The translations under genes were made by a program, and so were the position numbers. This document shows, piece by piece, positions 44,201 through 64,000 of a DNA stretch of 64,000 bases; the first letter of the stretch is position 1; each line of letters begins with the position of its first letter. The stretch is taken from NCBI RefSeq assembly GCF_009870125.1, contig NC_046680.1:9238001-9302000 (forward strand), given 5' to 3'. The stretch comes from Drosophila pseudoobscura. Lineage: Eukaryota > Arthropoda > Insecta > Diptera > Drosophilidae. The notes under the pieces are model-generated. The model saw nothing but the letters and a program-made list of their open reading frames with translations, was not told where the DNA came from and did no database searches.

Positions 44201-47200
44201 GGTCAAAGTGTCGCAAAAAAGCCCCAACACACAGACTCACCTCACACTCGTGCACGACAATGGCGTAGTCGGGCATTCATTTCGAAGGGATGTCTGCTGA
44301 CGATCTTCCCCCTTTAGACTCTCATTTGTATACTCCTTCTGGCCCGGCCACAGCCACTGGCCCCACTGGCTTAATCTTGCCTTGGCCAGAAGATTTCACG
44401 CATGTTCCGTGACGCGTATCACTTGACGATGGCTACAGCCATGATGATGATCATGATGATGATGATGAGGATGCTCGTCTGTCCCTCTTCGTCGCGCACC
44501 CCTGCGGAAGGTTGATTAATATGCGCAGCTCTGACTAAACAGTAGCCGGGGCCAAATGGTGCTGTCCTGCTCCCGATACTGATGGGCATGGGCAGGCAGA
44601 TGACACTGAGCTGGTCCACCGTCTTCGGCGACTGTCTGACATATCCATTAGGCGAAACAGCCGAAAAGTCAGCCAGCAAAATGCGGTTCGTTTGCCTGAG
44701 TTGTCGACCACGTCCCCATCATAATTATTAAATGCAGCTCAATACATTTGCCACGAATTGCTGGCATTCCTACGCAACCTAATGCCCAAAGATATTTCTT
44801 GGGGCAACCGGAGCCGCCGTCGCCATCCTTATGACTATGGAATGCAGCCCAATCGCACCAGAAGCGGGCAGCGCCACAAAAATGTGACTGCGACTGAGGC
44901 AGGGACTGCGAAAGGGACTGGTACTGGTACTGGGAGTCCCCTAGGCTCCACACTCTCCACTCTAAACGCCAGAGCCAGAGCCAGGCCGAAGCAGAACAAC
45001 AAGAACGATGTAAATTAAACGAATACCTTGCCACAGCGCCGATCTTTCATCATTGATGATGCCCCCTTCCTGTACCGCTGCTCCTGCACCTTTTCGTTTC
45101 TTATAAAGTTATTCCATCTCTTCATTTTCAATCACTGCGACAGTAATTCGGGCCTTTTCATTTCATTTCTCGATTTATTGAATTTCGTATAAATTAAAAT
45201 ATTAAATATTTTCAGCGACAAACTTGTTAATTGCCAAGTTTTGCCAGTTGTTATTCCTGATGATATTCGGTATTTTGGCCAAAACACACACACAACCATT
45301 TCAGATGGGTTAACGAACTCTAGTCAAAAGCCACAAGCATCAGACGGGGGATACGAGTATGAGAAACGATTTCATGTAACGTTTAAATTGAATTTTGATC
45401 CCTTTTTGAGTGCGGCCCTTGGGTCAAATTATTCTTTGCGAAGACCCCAACAAAAAAAAATCTATATATTAAATTAAATAAGAAATGATTGGTACTGTCC
45501 ACCGCTCGTTGAATATTTACTGTGTTTACTATGGCACTTTCAACACCTCCAGGTCCAACAACCCTTGTCCCACTGTCGCACGCACACACATGGTATATAA
45601 ATATTCAGGTACATGAAATCAGATTAAGTTATTCGGAACAAATTGGGACTCAGACAAAGGGATGCGATACGAACTTACTTACCCCCGAGGGGGGGACCAC
45701 AACTACACAAAAAACAAGGAATCTATTTAAATTCGGTGCGGACCTGGCCCTGGTCCGGGGCCTGGCTCGGGCCTGGTCCTGGCTCAAACCCCACCATATG
45801 TAGAGCACACTAGACTGCAATAATAGAAATTTACTTTCTGCCCGCGGGCTCCCCAACGAAACGCCAGCAAAAGTTGCTGTCCCTTTGTTGTTTGCGGTTG
45901 GCTTTTGTGGAGCGAAGAAGCCTTTAAAGCCCGGCCAAGCGAGCATCAAAAAATTGCTCTTAATTGCCTTTTAATTGTTTTCGCAAAACGAATTTGAGCA
46001 GCCACAACGGCACTCGCATTTGGCCTAAATGCATGGGCCCTTGGCCACTTTCAGCAGCCAGCCCTATCCATTCTATCCATTCATCGAAAGGATTCTGGAG
46101 CTGGAGAGGGGGAGAGGTGGAGAGGGAAAGCGATCTAAGCGCGCAAATGTTGTCATTTAATGGACCACTGGGCGTATGATTTGATTGGGCCAGTGACACA
46201 GTTTGCCGGCCTCGAGAGTCCATAGTCGAGAGTCGAGAGTCGAGGAGTTCCACTCCACTCCGGAGTTGGATATTTTGATTAGCACCGCAAGCGCAATTGT
46301 CAACAATATGACATTATACGAGTATGGTATGGCAACAGCACTCCCCCGACAAAAATCACGGTTCGTTAGGCAATTCAAATGGAATCGCAATTGCTTTCTG
46401 AAGTTCAGAGGGAAAAATCAAAAGGAAAATCAGCTCGAGCGACTTTCACCTCATTCTCATTTTAATATTTAGATATAGCCAATAGAGAAGCCAAGACATG
46501 TTTTTCGAGTAGATTTTTCATAGATTAATTCGTCCTTGGCTTTTCATAGAGGTTTCCTCTGAGAGTTGATGCGAAATTGATGATTTCTGGAGTGTGTTTT
46601 TTCGTTTTAAATCTAAGAATAGTTACATATTCGTATGTATCTTGGAGTGTAGTGCAAAAGGGGCATCCATTCTCGTCTATGTATTTAGTATAAATTGTAC
46701 GAGTCGATGTTGGCTGAACTACAAATATATTTCATTGATACCCCTCTGCCATTAGATAAAAGACTACGAAATAATGAAAAGATCTTCTATAGGACTCCTG
46801 AACAACAAATCCCTATCCAACAAAGGCTTTCACACCATCGCATTTGCATTTATATCTATATATCTCTGCCTTGGGGTGCATATCTTTCGTTTGTATCTTT
46901 CGCTGCCAGCGTCAAATGTGGCTCATGAAAGGTGATCGATACCATAATGAGCACATTCAGAGGGCTATGGAGCGGTAGCAGTAGCAGCAGCAGGCGCTGT
47001 GGCACATAATGTGAGCTATGTGAGAGATGCAGATGCCGCAATGCGTGCCCTATCTCCTGCCTCATCCTCAGTATCTATATACGTATCTGACACACACACA
47101 TACACACGCACAGATATCCCTGAACAACGATTGCCGCTCACGTAATGAAATTGTCCAAAACGCTCAACCAACTACTCAAAAAGTCATCGTTCAGATTTAA

Positions 47201-49814
47201 CAAGAGCCCAGCCAGCGGATGCCGATGCCAGCGGCAGGGGGGAGCTGGGTGTGAGTGCCACATTGAGGGGGACGGAGGAGAGACTGGCAGGCAATGGCGA
47301 CGGGTTCCTGTACATATGTACTCGGATATTGGCGGTAGGGGAGGACTGGGAATCGGCTGTGGGGTGTGGGGTATGGGGTGTGGGGTGCCGCTCACTCTCA
47401 TGCCTCTGCAAAGGTGGCAACGAAAACTCATTTACTTGTGGCATGTAAACAACTAATCTGTTAACACTCTGGACAAAGCGCGAACGATACATTAGCGTGT
47501 TCTCTGTGCGCCCGCCTGCCCACTTCCCCGCTTACCCGTCTCACACCCCATCACCCTCCGCTAGTATTTCCGGCTCCTGTCATTCAGGCGGAGTATGATG
47601 AAGCACCACCGAGGAAGGACCAGCACCAGTGACAGCGCCACAATGAAAACTTTGCGCGTGAATATTTCCCTCATTCGTAATCAAAAGTTCCTTTTTCCCT
47701 TTTTTGCCAAAATGGAAACGTGATTTCAATGTGCAGTGGGTTTTTGTGTGTGCAATTGGCGACAAGGATTCGAGGGATTCGACGACATAAGGACACCGAG
47801 TACATGACCCAGGAGCCGAGGACTATGGGGCGGAACTAGGGGAAGAGGACGAAAGTAGACGCTGCCAGACCACATGGTGTCAAACATTTTGCTACACTTA
47901 CACAATATGCTTCAGCTACAGTGGGATAAATATACGAAAAAAGGTGTACAATTTGTGGTTACAAAACACATTATAATAAAAAGACTATAGAAAGGAATAT
48001 AAGAGCCTGGCGAACATACGTTCTCCCTTAACTTTTCTCATAATAAAGTGTACAATTTCCAAACTAAAATGAAGACAAATGGAATCAAACATCATACATT
48101 AATTGGCCTGTGATTGTAAATATACAATATATTTATATTTCTACCCGGACTGTATTCAAATAATTCAACATTTAATCGTTCCCTAATCCCATATATGAGG
48201 TAGGTACGGGTAGCTTTTCCCATGAATAATTTACATAGAATTTAGCTGCTCGAAACCACTGTACTCCCGCCTGCCCTTCTGACTGCCTATTCCTGGATGT
48301 TTTATTTGATTTCTTTATCAATATCAGAGCTGCCTCTGCCTCATCATGCCACTCCAGTCCGCTCTACCCCTAGCGCTGCCCCTCCACCATCTCCATCACC
48401 ATTCCTAACCCCGATTGTAGACCCTGTTGTTATCCTGCAACTGCAACAGTATGTGTCCTGGTGTAAGTGTGTGTGTGTGTAGGGTTTATATACATTTCAT
48501 TTAAACGAGACCCAAGAAACGGCGACTGCCACTGCCACTGCCACCACCGCAACCGCCAGAGCGAGAAGGCAGCAGAGCCCGGTTTGGTGTCGAATGACGT
48601 TGATCAAAGCGAGACGGCAACAGCAGCAGCAGCAACACGAACGTGAACACGAACCACGCCCACTGCCGCACCAGAGGGCAACTGGGTCTGGTGGTGTTTC
48701 AGTATCCGTATCTGTATCTGTATCTGTGTCCGGATCGGAGTATCTGTGTGCGTGTCTGGTACATGGGCTCGGTAGCAAACTGGTCTTTGGGCTGGTATTG
48801 GTGGCAACTCGTTTCTGTTACCATATCTGTAGCTGTATCTGTATCTGTGTATCTGTTTCTGCAGCTGGCAGCAGGCGGCAAGCGGCAGTAGTAGCAGTAG
48901 CCTGAGCTAGCTGCCAGAGTATCTGTATCTGTGGCGCGTCATTGTTGTGCTGCTGCTACTGCCACTGCCACTGCCACTGCTGTAGCTGTTGCTGTTGCTG
49001 TTGCTATTGCTGTATCTGCTGCTGCTACTGCTACTGCTGCCACTGCTGCTGCCGTTCCGTTCCGTACCGTTCCCGTCGCATAGTAGGCAGCTCAGTTACA
49101 AGACCATTATTTGACGTATTTTTTGCGCGCTCGGTTGGCCGTTTGGTTGGTCGCTCGGTACCTCGGTTGGCTGATCGGTTTGCTCGGCTATATCCATAGC
49201 ACGCCCAGTCCCAATCCCGGCCCCAGCCCCAGCCCCAGCCTCGACCTCAGCCTCAGCCCCCTTCCGTCGGAGGCTTGGATACAAAGTGGATTTGGAAGAG
49301 CAGTTCTGCAGTTCTGCAGTCTCATCGAATCGGACTCGCACTCGTACTCGCACTCGCACTCGCACTCGTTAACCGGGACCGGGTATCGCATTCATGAGCT
49401 GGCTCATTGGCATTCATTTGGATTCGCACGCCGACACCGCCAGTAGTGCGTCCAACGCGGTGGTCACCTCCTCATCCACATCCTCCAGCCGATCGCTGTC
49501 ATCCCACGCGCGAGTGATCCAACCACTTAAATGTTTCCAAATCCAAATCCAAAACCTCTCCTGAAGTGCTAACCACATTTAAATGTACATACACCCGTGG
49601 ATATAGACGACGACTTCCCCCCGTGTTCAGTGCTCGAAAGTTCAGTGAAGTTTACAAGTGAAGATAATCCAGCAACAGCCTAGGACTCGCACTAAGGACT
49701 CGACTCTCTGGCAATCTGGTAGTCTGGTCAAGTTGGTGTTGGTGGCAAGCAAGATTGCTTCGTTTCGGTGCAGAATAGTATGCGAATTCGTTCACAGTGG
49801 ATTCAACGAATAAA
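35927..49814. other. Gene-free upstream domain of Optix
   Basis: Nearly 14 kb without a supportable gene. Frames here are short, mostly low complexity and mutually overlapping. Simple repeats visible include CTG at 38258-38290, CT/TCTG at 38447-38500, CAT at 38866-38890, GGATGGGAT at 39487-39540, a CCCTGTC type at 40979-41030, CTCGCA at 42058-42098, GA at 43985-44030, ATG at 44435-44475, TGTATC at 48700-48735, CTGCTACTG at 48945-49060, CCCCAG at 49210-49255 and CTCGCA at 49330-49370. It most likely contains enhancers and the 5' UTR of Optix; this is inference from gene type. Confidence 0.5.
38258..38292 (+). repeat. CTG trinucleotide microsatellite
   Basis: About ten uninterrupted CTG units, continuing less perfectly to 38350. 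No coding role supported. Confidence 0.8.
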
Positions 49815-58631
<8,817 letters not shown>

Positions 58632-59024
58632 TATCAGCGGGTCTGAGGTGTCGCCCCATCCGCATCCCCATCCCCATCACCATACCTGTCCCCCCGAAGC
58701 ACTAAGGCCCAGCTATTCAAATTGTTTCAATTCTAATTCTAAGTTAAATCTAGTTAAGCGCATCCTTGGAGCGAGTTCCAGTTCGAGCAATAACTGAATC
58801 AAGCAAAATCGACTTTAGCCAGATCTTTGATCCGGAAATCCTACCCTACATACCCTATATCGTACCCTATCCTACCTACCATATATCCAGCAAGTTCCAG
58901 TACTCGTACCACAGCACTCGTACCGCAAGCGTCGCACACTCTTCAAAGATAGCCATTTAAGCCAGTTGAGCCAGAAAGAGAGTTACAGATAGGCATAGAG
59001 CAGGAACCAGAGGGATATTATAGA

Positions 59025-59065
59025 GGAAGAGAGACAGAGAGACAGAGAGAAAGAGAGAAAGAGGC
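59025..59065 (+). repeat. GA-rich tract in Optix 3' UTR
   Basis: GAGACAGAGAGACAGAGAGA-type run within the presumed 3' UTR. Confidence 0.7.
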
Positions 59066-59202
59066 CCTGCCACTTGCGCACTCGGGCAGCTGAATGTGAA
59101 CTTGAATTCGAAACGTTTTCATTCAAATTTTTGTGTGTGTACGTAATTGTAAATAGAGTTTAAGTATGCAAATCATAGAGCTTACGTATACATTTAGATT
59201 GC

Positions 59203-59208
59203 AATAAA
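59203..59208 (+). terminator. Poly(A) signal of Optix
   Basis: AATAAA 572 bases after the Optix stop codon, in AT-rich sequence. Confidence 0.5.
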
Positions 59209-62200
59209 AACCGAATGAACAGTTAAGAATTTAAATCATTATACGAACTTGTTTGATTTTGGACATGGACATTGGAACCCCAACATTTCGATTTGGATCA
59301 GAGATCGGAGATCAATTTTAAACAAAGACATCTCCTAAGTAAAAGTTACATCATACCAAATAAAATGGCATTTTGAATTGATAATATTTCCTATTTTTTT
59401 GGGAAGAAACTAATTCATGATCTTAAAGGATGTCTTGAATCTTTTCCGCATATCAATGCCTTGGCCAGCTATCATTTTCAGCCTTCCTCAAGACCAACGT
59501 TAGCCTCTGGAGTAAATAATCTCCCAAAAACTTCAACAGGATCGGGAAATGTCTCTCTTCCCCTGTTGATCTTCCTTTTATTCATCTGCTGCTGCTGCTG
59601 CTTTCCCGATCGTTGTTGATATTTTGAAATAAAATATCAATTTCTGTGTAAACATCAACAAGAGACTACGAATGCATGCGGCACCAAAGTCATCTGAAAG
59701 CCAAGTCAAGTCCAGAGGGAAAGAACAACAACGGAGAACCGTCTACCATATATCATCTACCCCTCATCCTATCCATAAATGATGGCAACGGCGTCGGCGG
59801 ATGGCGCCAACGATGACATGTCCGGCCTTGCCATGTCCTACTTGAGTGGTTTACTTAGCTGCCTTATGAAAATATCCAATGCTGTGGGCAAACGCAAACA
59901 CACGAATGCATCCAGCAGCCACAGCCACAAGCAGAGCCACGGCGGACCTCTCACCAAAAGCAGAGGAGAGGAGAGGCCAGGCGAGGCGAGGCGAGGCGAT
60001 CCACAGAAAGTGACGCGTCACTGTCACTCACACACAAATGCACCACATCATCGTCATTATGGGCTCAAAAGTCGCCTCTGTGGTGCTCCCTGGGAACATT
60101 CTGTGTCCGTATCCATGCCCATATACTATATGCTATACTATATCGAATTTGGAATCATTCCGGCTCTGCATATGCGATCTAATCTGAGGCCGGGGCAAGC
60201 GCCAGAGGAGCCACAGAAGAGGAGACCAGACTCTTGCCCAGATTGATGGGCCTGACTGACTAGTTGGATAAGTGCTTCCTTTTTACAAAAAATTTTCGGC
60301 TCAAATTACAAGGTGAGTCCGTGAGGGAGAGGGGTCTGGGAAGGGGCCTGGGACGGAGACGGAGACTGGGCTAGAGCATGTGCAAGTCGTCAGACCATCC
60401 GACAGTCGTCAGCGCTAGAAACACTTGAAAGCGCAATTATCAGTAGCCCGGGCCAGCCCCGTCCCGGCATTAAGTATACGCCACATTGTCAGTTAATTTT
60501 CCCCAATGCAAGAAGCATTTTCGGCCATTTCATGTTTTTATTTTTAGTCCCGTCTCGCACCGTTCGCGCCGCCTCGGCACCGTCATCATTATGCATGATG
60601 TGACACTTTTGACCCTATTTCCCTGCACCATCCTCTCCACCAATTTTCGGCCGCCTCTTGGCGTCTGTGGTCTGGGGTAGGGGTCTTCTGGTATTGGCAG
60701 TGGAATCGATAGGCGATAGACGAATACCATATGTCTCCAATTAGCCGGCGACGCACCTCCCCGCCTGGCCACGTAATTGATTTACTAGTTTCCAGGCAGC
60801 ATACCATACTATAATTCCAGGGAATGTGTCATTCGAGACCCATTGACCAATTACATGAGCAGACAAAGACGGTGGAAGAAATAGTCTATTGAATGGTTCC
60901 ACTGAAGAGGTGGAAGGTGTACTGCCCTCCAGTTGCTTCTGTTGTTTTATCCAATTAATGCGTCGTCGCCACAATTTCGGGGGTTGATAATTATTAACGC
61001 CCGGGAACAGTCAAACAACCTCTGACTCCTATGGACCCAAAGAGAGGGTGTGTGCTGTGTGGCGGTCCTGCATTTACATATTTTACAAGACGACTCAATT
61101 AGGTTAACCACAAAAAAAGCCTCGCTGCAAAGGTTTACACACACAAATTTCAAATTGAATTTATGCACCCTCCAGGAAAAAGTGTTTCTCTTTCTGTTTT
61201 GTCGTCAATTTGTAGAGAGTTTCCTTCCACATCCCATCCTCGATTTCTGCCTCATTCTGGGTGCCGTCTAGTTCGAAAATTGCTGTTCGACAACTCCCCC
61301 GAACAAAAGCCCATGGTTACAGTGGAATGCACTCAAATTGTGGGTGCACAAAATATTTGGACAGGCGACATTAAATGTTTGTTTTTTCAAAGAAAGAAGA
61401 AAAATTGATGAGGATGTTGTATGGGCTGGAATGACTTAATAGAAGAGATACTCGAACATTCATAGAACTAATTTTGTATAGTCTCTTAAAAAAGAGGTTT
61501 TATATAGCCAAACATTTCTAGAAGTGGACTATTGAATCCGTTTCTGGAGCAGTTTGCTTTCTACCATCTGAAAAGAATAGTCTCTGAGTATAGTCTAATA
61601 AATATCGATTTGAAGAGATGGTGATAGATGGACCTGTTCTAGTATCTCTGGTTTTGGGCTATGTTTGCCCCACTGTCCTCGGAGATTATTGACAAAGGGA
61701 CAAAACAGACAGACAGTGACAGGGGGGGGACGTTTACCACAATATAAAACATTTAACGTGCACATCTTTAAATCTTTTGACTGACATTTGCTCACTTTTT
61801 CGCCGCCTGTCTGTGGGTGGGGGGGGGATGATGAGGAGAGTGGGTGATTGAGAGGGGGAGGGGGCACAGAACGAACCCCATCATTAAGTGCGTAAATGTA
61901 CTGTAAATAGACAAACGCGCTTTGAATATATTTCATCCAAAAGAGTTGCATTGTTGTCTCGCTTTTCGGGGTGGGGAAGAGATTCAGATTGAGAAGGAGA
62001 ATGGGCAGGGCGGGTGGGCCTGGGGGCCCTGGGTGGCGGAAGCAATGCAAATTCCCCGAGCAAACAACAGTCGAAACACCGAGAAAGGCCCATCTGTTCC
62101 GGACTGTTCCGACAATTGTGAACAGTCAACAAGGCGAATCAATAAATTCCGACTTTATTATGATAATTTTTCGTGACAAATTGCTGAAGAGTGGTTCGGG

Positions 62201-64000
62201 GAGTGAATTAAATGTCCCGAGGGGCTTGGGATAGGCTTGAACTTTGTCCAAATATTTGCAGCATTAAATGAGCAACGCAAACACTTCACACATGCTCCAG
62301 ACTTTAACCCTTTTCTTGCGGCGAGGACACTTGCAAGGGACGACTCCTTCGCATCGCTGCCAGCGCATCCTCCCCCTCTAGTAGAGGGCTTGTGGGCGTG
62401 CCCGTGGGGCACCTGAAGCCTCGCCTGAAGAACCTCTCCAGTGTGCTTCATTAATGGCATTTACTGTACCTTCGGTTGCGGAATAACTCGACACTCGTAC
62501 TAATTGTCGCCGCCGAGCATCCCGAATGAAAGATGAGTCGCTTTCCCTTTTGTGTGTCTAATGAGATTTTCCCCGGATAGAACCATTGATATATACGTAC
62601 GTAAATAGTATATATAAAGATGGGGGAGTCATGTTCAGACGGGGATTCCGATGCCGATTCGGTTTTGGTTTCGGGCGAAAGGTGCAGCAGGCAGACAAAG
62701 GAACAGGAGGCGTCGATCCGTAATTCATAAGAGCATTGAAAAGGCAGTAACAGTAACAGTCACTGTCTCAGTCTCAGTCCCAGTCTCCCTTTATCTGTAT
62801 CCATCAAGATGATGTCTTCATCCTGGTTCTGGTTCTGATTCTGGCTCGGTTTCTGGCTGTGGCTCAGAAAAGGAGGGCGTGGCTATTGTGGTTGCGTCTC
62901 GGTGCTAAAGAGACTCGCCTCTTCTGGGGTGTCCCTTAGTCCGTCAGTCCCTCGGATTCGGATTAACAAAAGCACTCAGCCAACTCCGATTCTGATTCTA
63001 GAGACATTTCCGCTGCTGTTTCTGTTTCTGTTTCTCTTTCAGTTTGTGGCATTGTTATTCTTGCCCACAGACCGCATGGATTTACAGATTTTGAAAACGG
63101 ATTAGACGGAAAGACGGGGAATGGAATGCATTAAATGCTCTCGCTGCCCATAATATTCATGAGGACGGCTGGCTGGCTGGCTGGCAGATTTTCCATGCGA
63201 TTACTGAAACTCCATGTAAACGGTTTTTCGCCCCGATAGCATCGTACATCGTATATCGTACCCATCGATGATGGGTAATCTGTACAAATTCTGGTTGTTT
63301 ATAATGACATATTCCCCCGATAGCTGTGACTGGGTGTAAATAAAACTGTTCAAAGTTTGTTGAGAGAATTAAAAAGCACTTTCCTTCGACAGATAGAGGG
63401 ATAGAATCCCTTGGTAGCTGCAGCAATTGGAAAACTTAATTTGAGATGCATTAAGTTAATCGGCCAGCGGTTGCCTTCATTCGAACTAATTAAACTAAAT
63501 TGCTATTCCAATTTTCCACTTGCTGGCGAAAAGATGCCTTCGGACAGACCATCCTCCTCCCATCATCAACATCATCATCTCGTTTAGAAAATTGAGGCTG
63601 CCCGACTGAGCTTTCCCATTGAAATCATCTCTTGTTGGGAGATTGAAAAATCGTATTGAATTACTGAAACAAAAGTGAAATAGGGAGACCATAGACCTAG
63701 GAAAATTGAAGTTAAATCACAATCCATAATGTTGCCAAATGTGCGATGCTTTCCATGTTCCATGGTCCCAGCTCTATTGTGTCTTCCCCAGCGATTCCCG
63801 ATTGAATTATGAATTAATAAAGATGTTTGCCCGCAGGCCAGATTTGGGTTACGCCAGCCAAAAGACAAAAGGGGAACCCCGGAACCCAAGTTCTCTGGCT
63901 AGAGAGAGACAGAGTCCAACCCCTATGGAAATGTTCTGTGCGTTCGTTCTGTTCTCTTTGGCTGTGGCTCTGGCTGTGGCCGGGCTGATGCTGTTTTGGC
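59209..64000. other. Downstream flank of Optix, no gene seen
   Basis: Open frames here are short and without family resemblance. Short G-runs lie at 61725 and 61822, and CAGTCTCAGTC-type text at 62760-62790. It is probably intergenic or regulatory. The right edge cuts in unannotated sequence. Confidence 0.45.

Noticed and set aside
44419-44679. 86-codon minus-strand frame ending in poly-Ile
   Set aside because: The Ile/Met tail comes from an ATG/ATC microsatellite; no supporting signals.

Overview
This window is eukaryotic nuclear DNA from a Drosophila-type fly, in the part of the genome equivalent to D. melanogaster 2R 43E-44A. Recognisable fly genes occur together: acetyl-CoA carboxylase, the Seh1 nucleoporin Nup44A, a dicarboxylate carrier of the Dic3 type, Hey, an ornithine decarboxylase and Optix. 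They have short GT-AG introns. CAG-rich tracts and hexamer or trinucleotide microsatellites are very dense. I think an obscura-group species is plausible, but I cannot prove the species from the sequence alone.

Layout. The 5' coding exons of ACC lie at 200-2673 (minus), and the rest of that gene is off the left edge. Nup44A (6352-7589, plus) is followed by an unrecognised last exon with a possible readthrough extension (9909-10366, plus). Next come three minus-strand genes: the Dic3-like carrier (11714-12644), Hey (13113-15352) and an uncharacterised 323-residue protein (18006-19176). Odc1 is on the plus strand (21601-23093). A six-exon leucine-rich-repeat surface protein is on the minus strand (25149-27020). 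From about 28.2 to 35.9 kb there is a repeat-rich block. From about 36 kb on, the only gene I can support is Optix (49815-58631, plus), which has a 6.1-kb last intron and long gene-free flanks full of microsatellites, as expected for the regulatory domain of a developmental regulator.

The most unusual part is the repeat-rich block. It has at least six diverged copies of a repeat of about 120 bp. Two longer copies in the same orientation bracket a 5-kb interval. Inside it are two divergently oriented reading frames: an intact spliced gene for a 290-residue Pro-rich/Cys-rich protein (minus), and a frame resembling an RNase-H-fold transposase of the P-element type (plus). Beside them lie broken fragments of an LDL-receptor-related (YWTD) gene, one part of which is tandemly duplicated without divergence. 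This looks like a transposon-built island that captured or hosts host-gene pieces.

The conventional genes cover lipid synthesis (ACC), nuclear pores and nutrient signalling (Nup44A), mitochondrial transport (Dic3-like), Notch output (Hey), polyamine synthesis (Odc1) and eye/head patterning (Optix). They are neighbours by chromosomal history and do not form an operon-like unit. All exon boundaries were inferred by eye from splice consensus, reading-frame phase and family knowledge, without transcript data.
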